64,000 nt of DNA, taken from assembly GCA_028641055.1 (NCBI GenBank), contig CM054063.1, forward strand, positions 48,791,920-48,855,919, given 5' to 3'. A program made the position numbers and the translations under genes. The notes beneath the pieces are model-generated. The model was not told the DNA's origin. It worked only from the letters and a program-made list of their open reading frames with translations, and ran no database searches. Shown here one piece after another: positions 21,260 to 34,200 of the stretch (the stretch's first letter is position 1; every line of letters starts with the position of its first letter). Source of the DNA: Alopecurus myosuroides. Its lineage: Eukaryota; Streptophyta; Magnoliopsida; Poales; Poaceae.

Positions 21260-24200
21260 TGTAGAGGCCCCAAATCGGAAGGTCCAGAACCCCTCATATG
21301 CATACATTCACGATCCCAAGAAATTCAGTCGTGAACAACATACGAAGTGGTACACAGATACATTATCCATTACACGAATAATGACGGTCTTACAAGCCAA
21401 TGGTCACATGACCAAGTCTTTATTAACTGCCACGCAGGGCAGACAGAGTCTCACGACTCACACACACAGCGGAAAGAAAACACACGTAGGTAGCCCATCT
21501 CACGCCGTCACCGACAGGTTGCTGACCGTGAGCCGGGACTAGTTCGCAAAATCGTCAGAGTAGTATACCTCGTCGTATTCCTCCTCCGGCGGTATCTCCT
21601 CGAAGTCTGGCCAAGTAGATAGCCAGGGGCGAAACCATATGAGTACGTTTGAATGTACTCAGCAAGTCATCCTTTATACACTTACAAAATGCATCATGCT
21701 TATATGGTGGATAGGTAGGCTATAATTAGGGCTCACTACCAATGGTGTTCATATAAGATGACACCATAGTTGTAGTCATGTTATCTGTATCTTCGTTGAA
21801 GAAGATACTTCAGATGAAAATAATATATTTTTTTTTCTCTTGTAGATATCGCAAGTACAAGAGGTTTTATAAAACCCTTTTATAAACAAGTTTCTTTGTA
21901 AAACTACTTGGGACAACATGTCCAGATTCTTCATCGGTACCTCCCAGGTACAAGTCTTCTGTTCAAAAACATCTTTTGAAAACTTAGCACAATACTAGCT
22001 ACATGGACTTTCAACTGCCCATATTCGAGGGCTCGGCTGTTCTGAATAGTTTTACTCTACAGAGCTATACACATTCCACTAGATCCAAACGTCTGCCATG
22101 GACCACCCATGGATCGACAGAGCGATATGCAAGCACCAGAAGAATGATCCTAACTGTCCACTCTGACAAAAGCTAGTATATGCTCATACCTTTAGTTGGG
22201 GTGTCCTCCCCGGCACCAGGTCCCACCATGCCTTGTCAAGAGATCCAACAGTCGCACCCAGAGGAGAACTTAATCCCTCACTGTGTATGTCCCGTTCCTC
22301 CCTCCTGGCGACACTTCGGTTCATAGAATCATCCTCTCTATAGCATCTTGGGATGTAGCACACACTAACAATCTCAAGTATTCAGAGAGGCCCCGTACCC
22401 ATGTTGGGGTAGAGTGGAAGTACTTCTTGGTTATCCAACGAAGACTAGGTTATGTGCCTTTTGTAAAACATTTGAAAAACAACTCTTCCGCTCCCCCGGT
22501 GAACAAGGTCCCGCCTCTTCACCGTGGACTTTCCATAACTCCGTTTTGTTTTGCAAAAGCACATTTAAAAAATGTCCACTTAGGGACTCAATATTATTGT
22601 CTTAGGCGGTATTTATATACCTTATGGTGGCTAAAGGCTTGGTAACACCAAGTTGACTAATGGCAAAGTGATAATATATTATATAGTATTAATAGTAGTA
22701 TTCACTTAATAAAATAGATTTTTGTAAAGAAGTTTTGCAAAACTTCAGAAGTAGATATTGCATGATAGATACTGATAAGTAAGAAATAATAGCAAGCTTT
22801 AAGGATGGCTTGCCTTGGAGGAAACGAGGATCGTGCTCGATATCACAACAGGAGTGGTAGTAATAATACACTCAATCAGAACCTCACTAAGAAAGCAATG
22901 ACACTCAACATAACATACAGAAAGCAATGAACACACAAAAATAGCACACAAATTCATAAAACAATTCCACACAACCATGCCTTCAAAAATAATAATATTT
23001 ACTATTATTTCTACACTACTATGGTTGAGACAAATAATGTTCTCAACCAAATGAGATGGAACCAGTGGGTGTTCCACTAAATTTTCCATGTCATTTAAGA
23101 GACATTTAGCCTCTGGTCCAACTTGTGGAAACCAAAAAATATTCTAACAAAAATACTACTAGTTATTGTAGTGAAAACAATACTACTAATAATAAATATT
23201 AAACCTATAGATGCATTCTTAAAGGAAAAAAATGTGACCTTACAGAGATGAAAACAAGTAATAACCATTACCAAAATGGTACTGGATCCGTGTGAAAACA
23301 CTCATAATATCTTGAATCGTCCAAAACCAGTTCTGTCAGTTGCATCCGTTCAAGAATTTGTTCATGCACCTTAGGTAATTTTAGTTCATTTAATTTTTTT
23401 GTTTAAAATTTTCTTTCATGATTAAAGTGAAACAGCTGGTTTTAGCTTATTTAGAAAAAGAAAAAGAAAATGGCTGCGGGCTGAGCAACACACAGGCGCG
23501 GGGCCTATCTGCGCCCTGAGACTCGCCTCGCTTCCACGTCGCGCGCGAAGGCGCGTACCATTTCGCGATTCAAACGCGACCGTAGATCTACGGCGCACGG
23601 TCGTCACCTCTCTCTGTCCTTTCTTTTTTCTCTCCGACGAGGACGCGAGCGGCCGGCGGCGAACTCGGTCGAGAAAGCTCACCTAGGGGGATCGTAGGGC
23701 GATGGCGAGTTGCCGAAGAAGTCGCAGGTGCTCGTGGGTTCGCAGGGGTGCAGAGATCAAGGCTCAGGGTAGCTCCAGTCGATGGCGCCGTGCAGACGTC
23801 CCGCGGCGGCTCCGACGTGCTCTCCGGTGTCCCTGCAAACGAGGATCCACGGGGAGGGTCAGGCACGGTCCACGGAGAGTGGGGGTTCAATCTACGGTGA
23901 CAGAGAGGGCTAGGGTGGACGAGTGCGTTAGTATTTCACCTCGGTGGCCCGCGGTGGCCGTGGTGGTTTCCCCCCAATTCGAGCTAGCTAGAGCTGCTCG
24001 AGCTCATTGCGGTGGCTAGGGAGTGTGAGTGAGTGAGTGTGAGGGTGGACGCAGGAGCATTGGCCACGGGGATGGCTTTATAGGGGCTGGCGACGGTGGT
24101 GCACGCCCGGGTGGCCACGGGCGTTAGTGAGACGCGCCCGTGCGTGCTCCGGCATGCCCATGCCGTGCCCTACGGCTCTTGGGCGTGGCCAGGGTCGCGA

Positions 24201-25265
24201 AGGGACGGGTCAATGCCCAGTTGCGCGAGGAGAGTCGAAAGAAAACTAGAAAATGCCACTGTGGCACGCGGCAGGGATGAGGCTCTCAGGCGTGCCCATC
24301 CCTCCCATCCCGTTTTCCCTCTCTGAACCTCGCTCTGGTCAAACCACTTGGTGGCTAAGGCATGGAATAGATAGGGTGCTGACTAGGCTTCTAGAAGCAC
24401 CAAACCTTGCAGCATTTGCTTGAACCAATAAAAAGATATGGCCATTTCAAAATCGAGCAAACTCACTGTTTCTGGAAAAAATTCAGTCACAGTTTCAGTT
24501 TTCAGAAATTTTCTAAGTGTTGGGTTTTTCAGTGTGGATTAGCCAAATAATTGGTTTTTTTTCATGAATCAAATCTTGTCCAATTTTTTTTTCCAGGTAT
24601 GTTTCTGTTGAGCAACATTTGTACTTTCTTAAACAGAAAAAAGAAACAAATTTGAAATTCAAATGCACCATGAAAACAAAGTGGAAAAACAGCTAGTTTC
24701 GGGTTTTTTCTCTATTTTCTAAAAGTCACTAATTCTTTCTTATTATCTTAACACAAAAACACCAATCAATTGATTGTTTATGTGATTCATTTTTTCAAAC
24801 AAAGTTAACCAATTTGTAGTACATATAATAGAGATCAAATCCATGCCAAGAAAACATAAAATGTTAATCCCTAGCACATAGATAACAAGGGGGAAAACAC
24901 CTAATTGGCTTATTTTTCAGAAATTGTTTTTAATAGACAACTTAGAGAAAACATGAGTTTAAACCTTTGTCAATTTGTTTTCTTGGTTCTAATCAATCTA
25001 AATATTTTTAATTGGTTGAGCACAACATTTCCACATGAATTTGGATTGCAAAAACAAGGATGTCAAAAAGAAAACAATCCAGAAATGATCCGAAATTATT
25101 AGAAACAAAGTGAATGATTTTTTGAATCAAACTTGCTTGCATTGCATAGATAACCATGGTTCAATACGTAATGTTGAATTACATAAGGGAATTAATAGTT
25201 TTTTGTTGGCTCGGAAAAATTGTCTCCCTCATGTGTTACAAGTGTCCCAAATCTGGGGTGTGACA
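21260..25265 (-). repeat. 3' LTR, 4006 bp
   Basis: In plus-strand reading it runs TGTAGAGG...GGGTGTGACA, that is, TGTCACACCCC...CTCTACA in sense. It abuts the PPT at 25266. A GC-rich section (23460-24350) includes the TATA box and a leader with a consensus splice donor (CTAG|GTGAGC, exon end at 23683). The short reading frames in this section are not conserved intact between the two LTRs. Confidence 0.9.
24076..24083 (-). promoter_or_regulatory. LTR TATA box (3' LTR)
   Basis: CTATAAAG on the minus strand within CCCCTATAAAGCC, matching the same site at 34752-34759 in the other LTR. Confidence 0.6.
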
Positions 25266-25283
25266 GATCTCCCCCCTTAAAAG
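25266..25283 (-). other. Polypurine tract
   Basis: On the minus strand it reads CTTTTAAGGGGGGAGATC directly before the 3' LTR start TGTCACACC. This is the standard plus-strand priming site of LTR retrotransposons. Confidence 0.9.
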
Positions 25284-25307
25284 AATCTCGTCCCGAGATT
25301 CGCGGGT

Positions 25308-28300
25308 TTAGTCTTTAAATAAACCAGGGAACTCCTTCCTGATATAATCTTCACGCTCCCAGGTTGCTTCCTCCTCAAAATGATTCGTCCACTGAATATT
25401 AAGGAACTTGAAAGCATTTCTTCTGGTAGCACGAACATTCTCCTCAAGTACCCGCAGAGGTCGATCACGGTAGGTCAAATCATCATTGATGTCAATGGTC
25501 TTGAAGTCAATGTCTTGGTAAGTGAGATTCTGTTCAGGTACATGAAGACACTTCCGGAGCAATGACACGTGAAAAACATCGTGAAAGGCTGACAACTCTT
25601 CAGGTAGCTCTAGTTGATAAGATACCTCTCCCCGACGGGCTAGGATCTTAAACGAGCCAATATACCGGGGTGCGAGCTTTCCCTTGACATGAAAACGCTG
25701 CATCCCTTTGAGCGGCGTAACACGAAGGTACACAAAATCTCCGATAGTGAAAGAGACATCGTGACGCTTAGTGTCCGCATAACTCTTCTGGCGTGATTTT
25801 GCGGCTTTAAGACGGTCACGAATTAAATGCACTTGTTCCTCTGCAGCCTTTAGAGTATCTACTCCAAAGATCTGACTGTCTCCTGATTCAGTCCAGTTCA
25901 GAGGTGTGCGGCATTTCCGCCTATACAATGCTTCAAATGGCACCATCTGCAGGCTTGACTGATAGCTGTTATTGTAGGAGAACTCTGCGAACGGCAGACA
26001 GTCTTCCCACTTAACTCCATACGACAAAATACAGGCACGAAGCATGTCTTCCAAAATTTGGTTCACACGCTCTGTCTGTCCATCAGTCTGCGGATGGTAG
26101 GCGGTGCTAAAGGCTAGTATGGTTCCCAAGGCTTCGTGTAACTTCTTCAGAATCGAGAAGTGAACTGTGAACTTCGATCTGACACAATCTCGCTGGGAAA
26201 TCCATGTAGGCTGACTATCTGGGAAATATAGAGATCAGCAAGCTGGTCTCCACGATATGTGGTCTTGACAGGTATAAAGTGTGCAACTTTGGTGAGTCTG
26301 TAAACGACTACCCATATCGAATCATTTCCTCGACTGGACCGTGGCAGTCCGGTAATGAAGTTCATCCCCACTTCATCCCATTTCCAAACAGGTATATGCA
26401 ATGGCTGTAACAAACCAGCGGGGCGCTGATGTCCGGCCTGTACTTGCTAACAAATATGGCACTTGGCTATAAACGAGGCAGTATCTCGTTTCATTTCGTG
26501 CCACCAAATTTTTTCTTTCAAGTCTTGATACATTTTAGTTCCTCCAGGGTGAATAGAGTACAAAGTGTCATGAGCCTCAGCCATGATGGTTTGCTTCAAC
26601 TCAGATTCGACCGGAACACAAATGCGTCCTTCATACCATAAGGCTCCATCAGAATCAACGGTAAAACCGGCAACTTCTTCCTTCTCCATGCGTGTTTTAA
26701 TTCCCTCAATGTTCTTCTGGCCCTTCTGAGCTTCTTTGATCTGATGAACTAGAGCTGGTTGAACATCCATGGCTTCCAACATGCCATAGCTGACCACCTC
26801 GATACCAAGTTGGTCAATTTCCATCCACAACTCCGGCTGTATGATTTGGATCATAGAATTCAGAGAGACCGGTTCTCTACTAAGAGCGTCTGCAACAACA
26901 TTCACCTTTCCGGGGTGATAGTGGATACTAAGATCATAGTCCTTGATGAGCTCTATCCAACGGCGTTGCCTCATATTGAGTTCACGCTGTGTGAGGATAG
27001 ACTTCAAACTCTTATGATCTGTATAGATTTCACACCTCTTCCCAATAAAGAAATGTCACCATGCTTTGAGAGCATGTACAACTGCAGCAAGCTCTAAGTC
27101 ATGAGTAGGATAATTCAGCTCATGAGGTCTCAACTAGCGTGAGATGAATGAGATGAACTTTCCTTCTTGCATGAGAACACTTCCAAGTCCAAGCTTAGAA
27201 GCATCACAATACATATCGAAACTCTTGGAGGCATCCGGCATAATGAGTACCGGGGCTGTCACCAGTCGATTCTTCAACTCTATAAAACTCTCAGCACATT
27301 TGTCCGTCCAAATGAACTTGCTATCCTTCTTGAGCAATTGTGTGAGTGGTCTGGCTATACTGGAAAATCCTTGAACAAACTTGCGATAATATCCGGCTAA
27401 TCCCAGAAAAGATCTGACTTCAGTCTGATTAGTCGGGGCAGCCCAATTACCGACAGACTGAACCAGAGCAGTGTCAATAGATATTTCACCTCCGGATACT
27501 ACGTGTCCAAGAAATCCAACTTCCTTCAACCAAAATTGGCACTTACTGAACTTAGCATACAATTGATGCTGTCGAAGTGTTCCGAGAACAATTCTTAGAT
27601 GTTCTTCGTGTTCTTCCTCACTCTTGGAGTAAATAAGAATGTCGTCAATAAAAACCACGACAAACTTGTCCAGGCATTCCACGAAAACCTTATTCATAAG
27701 ATTCATGAAGTAGGCGGGGGCATTGGTTAGACCAAAATACATCACGGTGTACTCATACAACCCGTAACGTGTGGTGAAAGCGGTCTTTGGAATATCGGTC
27801 TCACGAACCTTCAACTGATGATAACCAGTACGAAGATCGATCTTTGAGAAAATTCTTGCCCCATTTAGCTGGTCAAACATGTCTTCAATTTTGGGCAGCG
27901 AGTATTTGTTCTTGATGGTAACATCATTCAACTTACGGTAATCCATACGTAGGCGTGAGGAACCGTCCTGCTTGTCCACAAAAATGACAGGTGATCCCCA
28001 AGGTGATGCACTAGGGCGAATCAGACCTTTCCTTAACATGTCGTCCAGCTGCTTCTTCAACTCATCTAGCTCCTTTGGGTTCATCCGGTAAGGTTTCTGT
28101 GCTATGGGTCCAGTACCGGGTATCAACTCAATAACAAATTCGATATCCCGATCAGGCGGCATACCGGGTAATTCCTTAGGAAACACATCCGGGTATTCAC
28201 ATACTACCGGATCTTCCTCAAGTGCAGGTGTGGCTATACCAGTGTGGCAGTGGGTCTCGGCCCTTGACTTGGTTGCGGCGAAGGCCACCCTTTCCCCATC

Positions 28301-29874
28301 ACTGGCAGTCAATGATATGGACTTTCTAGTGCAGTCAATCACCCCACTATACTTGGTCATGCAGTTCATGCCTAGTACCACTTCTATCCCTTGGGATCCT
28401 AGTACTATTAGGTTGGCATGAAAGGTTTTCCCTTGTATGTCCATGGGTACTTCTTTGCAAACACGGTTGGTCTTAGTGATGGCTCCGGGTATTTGTACTA
28501 ACATTGGGTTTTGCATAAGGTCGGGTTTCAACCCACTCTTTTCAACAAATGGCATGGTAACAAATGAATGCGATGCACCCGAATCAAACAACACTTCAGC
28601 AGGTACAGAGTTGACAGGAAACGTACCCATCACCATATCTGGCGTGTCCTGAACTTCTTCTGCTATGACATGATCCAGGTGTCCTCTGGTCACATTTTGC
28701 CTCTTGGGCACTTGTGCATGCGTCATCTTCGTAGCATTGTTCTGAGCTGGTGCAGCATTCTTGGTTGGGCAGTCACGGGCAAAGTGTCCTTCCTTGCCAC
28801 ATGTAAAGCAACCTCCATTGGGTTTGGTGTTCTGGTTTGTCTTGGCAGCATGGTTGGGCTTGGGTCCACTCCCATTTCCATTTCCACTGCCTCCAGTCTT
28901 GGGTGCGTAGGATGCACGGTTGTTGTTGTTGTTATGGTGGTTGTTGTGATTGTTGTGGTTGTTGTGGCCATGGTGGTGGTTGTTGTTGTGATAATGGCTG
29001 TTATGGTGGTTTCTTGGCGCAAAGGTAGGCGCCCTGTGTGGCGGTGGTCTGATATAAGGTGTGGGTCGGTTTCTGGGTGCACTTGGTCCTCCTTGGAACT
29101 GCATCTTCCTCTTTCTGTTTTCAAAGACATTCTGCCTCTTGTGCTCCATCATCATCGCGGCATCTGCGAGTGACTCCAGATCCGCAAATGGAATGACCAC
29201 GAGGGTACACTGCAACTCATCGTGCAGTCCATTCAGGAATCTTTCCTTCTTTTTGGCTTCGGTGTTAACTTCATCAGGTGCATACCGGGCTAGCAGAGTA
29301 AACTCTTCCCAGTACTTTGACACAGACATTCCTCCCTGCCTCAGCTTCAGGAACTTATCCTTCATGATATTCATCACCCCTGAGGGATGTGATACTTGTG
29401 GAAACGGGCAGAGAAGTCTTCCCAGGTGAACACGTAACCAGGAGCGACGGTGTCACAGGTGGTCTCCCACCAAGTCCTCGTTGGCCCAGCAAGAAAATGG
29501 GTAGCAAAGAGCACCTTGTCATTCTCATCAACTCCCGCCAATTTCATATCGTTGGCGATGGTGCGAAGCCAACCGTCAGCGTCAAGGGGTTCCACGATCT
29601 TGCTGAACACCGGAGGATTTGTCTGCTGAAACACCTTCAGCTTTGAGCGTCCGCCATTACCGTTGTCATCGCCATGGTTGTTATTGTTGTTGGCGCTAGC
29701 AGCGGCCAACTGCTGCAGGGCAGCAATTGTGGCAGAACTCTCGGCTCTAGTGGCCTGGCGATCCTCCATTATAAGTGCTAGCAATTCCTCCATTGACGGC
29801 AGGGGTGGTGGTGGTGGTTCCCGACGCGGCGACATGCTGTTTATTGAGACTTGTGTAAGACTATGCAGCAACAC
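25308..29874 (-). pseudogene. gag-pol polyprotein of the Gypsy chromovirus, decayed
   Basis: From the right: Gag with a retrotransposon-gag core (LAGPTRTWWE) and zinc knuckle ([14 protein letters not shown]), protease ([11 protein letters not shown]), reverse transcriptase ([13 protein letters not shown]; 27.2-28.1 kb), RNase H, integrase zinc domain and core (26.1-26.7 kb), and a chromodomain-like C-terminus. The frame is broken by a single-base loss near 29377 in gag and another at about 26149 in integrase, and by in-frame stops at 27134 (TAG), 27056 (TGA) and 26447 (TAG). The three stops each fit a C-to-T change of CAG or CGA, as expected from methylated-cytosine decay. The domain order protease-RT-RNase H-integrase is that of Gypsy elements. 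Confidence 0.93.
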
Positions 29875-30348
29875 TTACTGTTTTTAGAATGCTAAAAATT
29901 TCAGCAACTAAAAAGGAGTGTTTGATATTCCAAGTGAATTTAATGAGTGATTTAATTTGGGGTTAATGATTTGTCTTTTGATGGTTGAGACAATTTTTCA
30001 AACACATAAAGCACACAGACTACATCATACTAATAGCATCGAGTCATACATAGCACAACACACCAACAGACATCTACCTCAACTACGCTCCTCAGAGGTA
30101 CATTGGGGGGATTCGCCTTATAGGGTCGGCGTACAAACTAACTAGCACTAGTCCATAACTAGGAGGTACTACGACTAGTCCTAAGTACTGTCGACGTCGA
30201 AGAGGAGCTCCTCTGGATCCTCCTCCTCAACGGAGTCGTCGTCCTCCTGCAGACTCGGCTCGCTCATGTCCATGCCCTCTGCATCAGACAGGATGTCGTC
30301 GTCAACAAGGAGATCCTTGTTCTCCCTGCAGAGCTCAGAGTTATCTTC
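29875..30348 (-). other. Spacer between the pre-gag frame and gag
   Basis: About 470 bases with no open frame of interest. The 30180-30340 part continues codon-like, acidic-residue-rich sequence (GAGGAG/GACGAC on the minus strand) just past the pre-gag stop at 30349, suggesting that the original pre-gag protein may once have been longer. Confidence 0.5.
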
Positions 30349-31056
30349 CTATAACTCCTCGAGTGTGAAGTCGCGAGTGGCCAACTCCTCTCTAGCGGTC
30401 TTCAGGCGCTCACGCAGAATCGCGTTCGCCTCCTGAAGGGATCCCACCTTGGTGTCAAGACGGGTACGGGCCTTACGAGTGGTCCGTAGCTGACTCTCCA
30501 AGGCGCGAGATCGCGTAGTAGCTGCCTCTAGATCGAGCATCGTCTTCCCCAGATGGGTACAGAGAAGACGGCACTCTGAAGCGGTGGTGCACTGTAGGAT
30601 GCTCATATCATCGAGACGTCGTTGCGTGCGGTAAAGCAGGACCTCCATGTCGTCCTGGTGTGCACCGAGAGCCGCGAACTCCTGAGACACGGCAACATGT
30701 GTGCCGGTCTCGTCCCTCCTCACGAGGAACTTGTAGGTAGACCCCATGAACTGGTAGTCCCTCAAGTGAGCTAGGCGCACTATGGCCTCCTGGATCACTC
30801 GCACCGCTCCCTCCTGCCAGGAGCGCTCGACGGTGGCGAAGAAGAAAGTCTCTGCGGAAGGAGTGGTAAGTGGAGGGCGTATGGTACACTCCACCAGACA
30901 CTCTCCCTCTATGGCAGTCCCGGTGATCATCCCTCCCCGCAGCTGGGGAACGGGACGGTCAAGAAGCTAGGTCATCGCGACGAGTCTCCGCTCGAATCTA
31001 AACGGGAAGTCCCTACCAAACCCCAACTAGCACGCCTCGGTGAAAACAACGTCCAT
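30349..31056 (-). pseudogene. Extra reading frame upstream of gag (pre-gag ORF), coiled-coil protein
   Basis: A frame from an ATG at 31056 to a stop at 30349 (235 codons) lies between the PBS and gag in the same strand. It is interrupted by TAG at codons 10 (31027-31029) and 30 (30967-30969); from codon 43 onward it is open for 193 codons. The first half is globular-looking (ECLVECTIRPPL, LRDYQFMGSTYKFLVRRDET). The second half (about residues 130-230) is a heptad-rich coiled coil with LESQLRTTRKARTRLD and LQEANAILRERLKTAREEL. It resembles no standard Gypsy protein I know. The position would let it be translated from the genomic RNA or through a spliced leader. Function is unknown. An oligomerising, Gag-like or silencing-related accessory role is speculation. 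Confidence 0.7.
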
Positions 31057-31269
31057 CTACACAAAATTTTAAGTAAGGTTTAGTTAGTTCCAAAGTGTGC
31101 AAAATTTTGGAGTCAACATGACATAACTTAATGTACGTATAGTTTGAGAAAATAGGGAAGATAGGTACAAGAATCTTTTAAAGCTTAGTCACTTAAGTAT
31201 ATTAGGTACATGTTTATACGGAGTACTAATTGACGTCCATGCTAACTAAGGGCTCCTAGGGTTAGGATA

Positions 31270-31281
31270 GCTCTGATACCA
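31270..31281 (-). other. Primer binding site, initiator tRNA-Met type
   Basis: The minus strand reads TGGTATCAGAGC, five bases after the LTR end. This is the classical plant PBS complementary to the initiator methionine tRNA 3' end. Confidence 0.93.
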
Positions 31282-31285
31282 ACTT

Positions 31286-34200
31286 TGTAGAGGCCCAAAA
31301 CCGGAAGGTGCAGAACCCCTCATATGCATACATTCACGATCCCAAGAAATTCAGTCGTGAAGAACATACAAAGTGGTACACAGATACATTATCCATTACA
31401 CGAATAACGACGGTCTTACAAGCCAATGGTCACATGACCAAGTCTTTATTAACTGCCACGTAGGGCAGACAGATTCTCACGACTCACACACACAGCGGAA
31501 AGAAAACACACGTAGGTAGCCCATGTCACGCCGTCACCAACAGGCTGCTGACGGGAGCCAGGCCTAGTTCGCATAATCGTCAGAGTAGTATACCTCCATG
31601 TATTCCTCCTCCGACGGTATCTCCTCGAAGTCTGGCCAAGTAGATAGCCAGGGGAGAAACCATATGAGTACGTTTGAATGTACTCAGCAAGTCATCCTCT
31701 ATACACTTAGAAAATGCATCATGCTTATATGGTGGATATGTAGGCTATAACTAGGGCTCACTACCAATGGTGTTCATATAAGATGACACCATAGTTGCAG
31801 TCATGTTATCTGTATCTTCGTTGAAGAAGATACTTCAGATGAAAATAATATAAGTTTTTCTTTCTCTTGTAGATATCGCAAGTACAAGAGGTTTTATAAA
31901 ACCCTTTCATAAACAAGTTTCTTTGCAAAACTTCTTCGGACAACATGTCCAGATTCTTCATCGGTACCTCCCAGGTACAAGTCTTCTGTTCAAAAACATA
32001 TTTTGAAAACTTAGAACAATACTAGCTACATGGCCTTTCAACTGCCCATATCCGAGGGCTCGGCTATTCTGAATAGTTTTACTCTGAAGAGGTGTACACA
32101 TTCCATTATATCCAACAGTCTGCCATGGACCACCCATGGATCGACACAGCGATATGCAAGCACCAGAAGAATGATCCTAACTGTCCACTCTAACACAAGA
32201 TAGTATATGCTCATCCCTTTAGTTGGGGTGTCCTCCCCGGCACCAGGTCCCACCCTGCCTTGTCAGGAGACCCAACAATCGCACCCGGAGGAGAACTGAA
32301 TCCCTCACGGTGTATGTCATGTTCCTCCCTCCTGGCGACAGTTTGGTTCAGAGAATCATCCTCTCTATAGCATCTTGGGATTTAGCACACACTAACAAGC
32401 TCAAGTATTGAGAGAGGCCCCGTACCCATGTTGGGGTAGAATGGCAGTACTTCTTGGTTGTCCAGCGAAGACTAGGTTATGTGCCTTTTGTAAAACATTT
32501 TAAAAACAACTCTTCCGCTCCCCCGGTGAACAAGGTCCCGCCTCTTCACCGTGGACTTTCCATAACTCCGTTTTGTTTTGCAAAAGCACATTTTAAATAT
32601 GTCCACTTAGGGACTCAATATTATTGTATTAGGCGGTATTTATATACCTTATGGTGGCTAAAGGCTTGGTAACACCAAGTTGACTAATGGCAAAGTGACA
32701 ATATATTATATAGTATTAATAGTAGTATTCACTCAATAAAATAGATTTTTGTAAAAAGTTTTGCAAAACTTCAGAACTAGATAATGCATGATAGATAATG
32801 ATAAGTAAGAAATAACAGCAAGCTTTAAGGATGGCTTGCCTTGGAGGAAACGAGAATCGTGCTCGATATCACAACAGGAGTGGTAGTGATAACCTCCCGC
32901 TCCAACTACCTCTTCTTCGGTGTCTATCGTCGTAAAGTAAAAATAATACACTCAATCAGAACCTCACTAAGAAAGCAATGACACTCAACATAACATACAG
33001 AAAGCAATGAACACACAAAAATAGCACACAAATTCATAAAACAATTCCACACAACCATGCCTTCAAAAATAATAATATTTACTATTATTTCTACACTACT
33101 ATGGTTGAGACAAATAATGTTCTCAACCAAATGAGATGGAACCAGTGGGTGTTTCACTAAATTTTCCATGTCATTTAAGAGACATTTAACCTCTGGTCCA
33201 ACTTGTGGAAACCAAAAAATATTCTAACAAAAATACTACTAGTTATTCTAGTGAAAACAATACTACTAATAATAAATATTAAACCTATACATGCATTCTT
33301 AAAGAAACAAATGTGACCTTACAGAGATGAAAAAAGTAATAACCAGTACCAAAATGGTACTGGATTCATGTGAAAACACTCATAATATCTTGGACAAAAC
33401 ATAGCTAAGTATCTCTATTTACAAAATTAAATAGAAATAAACTAGAGATTACTTTTATGCTCACACTAGTTCCAATCAAATCCTAAACATGCATAAACTT
33501 TCTCACATGGCATCTCTATGAGGAAACAACATTATAACACTCAACACATCATTTGAACATGCTAGATAACAGAATAACACTAGCAAACAATTATTTGCAA
33601 ACCAAAACTACTCATTTTATTTCTAACAGAAAAGTGCATTTCCTTAGATCTGTCACCAAATTAATTCTAGAGCTCCGAAAATCACATAAAGCTAGGATAA
33701 CATATATCTATCCAATATCTAATAGATCCAATTGGATTCACATCAAAAGGTTCTTTAGAAAATAACCTAAAAATCACAGAACATGCTACTAGACTTTTAC
33801 CAAAATGAATGTCATATTCAAATGGTAGATCACCTTGAGGTAAGGTCAAGTTCTACTGGTAGATCTAGTCAAGGGCTACTTCGGGAATTTTAGTTTGCAC
33901 ATTTTAACCATTCCAATCAAAATTTATATCATTTGTTTCCTAACAGACAGTGCCTAGTTCAACATTTTGCATTCGTTCTCAAATCATCCAAAACCAGTTC
34001 TGTCAGTTGCATCCATTCAAGAATTTGTTCATGCACCTCAGGTAATTTTGGTTCATTTTATTTTTGTGTTTAACATTTTCTTTCATGATTAAAGTGAAAC
34101 AGCAGGTTTTAGCTTATTTAGAAAAAGAAAAACAAAATGGCTTCGGGCTGAGCAACACACGGGCGCGGCCCATCTGCGCCCTCAGGCCCGCCTCGCTTCC

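Noticed and set aside
23588..24326. Reading frames of 76-105 codons in the GC-rich LTR section
   Set aside because: The two LTR copies do not keep the same frames intact, and composition explains their openness.
28568..29173. 201-codon plus-strand frame opposite gag
   Set aside because: Shadow of the minus-strand gag Asn/His-rich region; low complexity valines.
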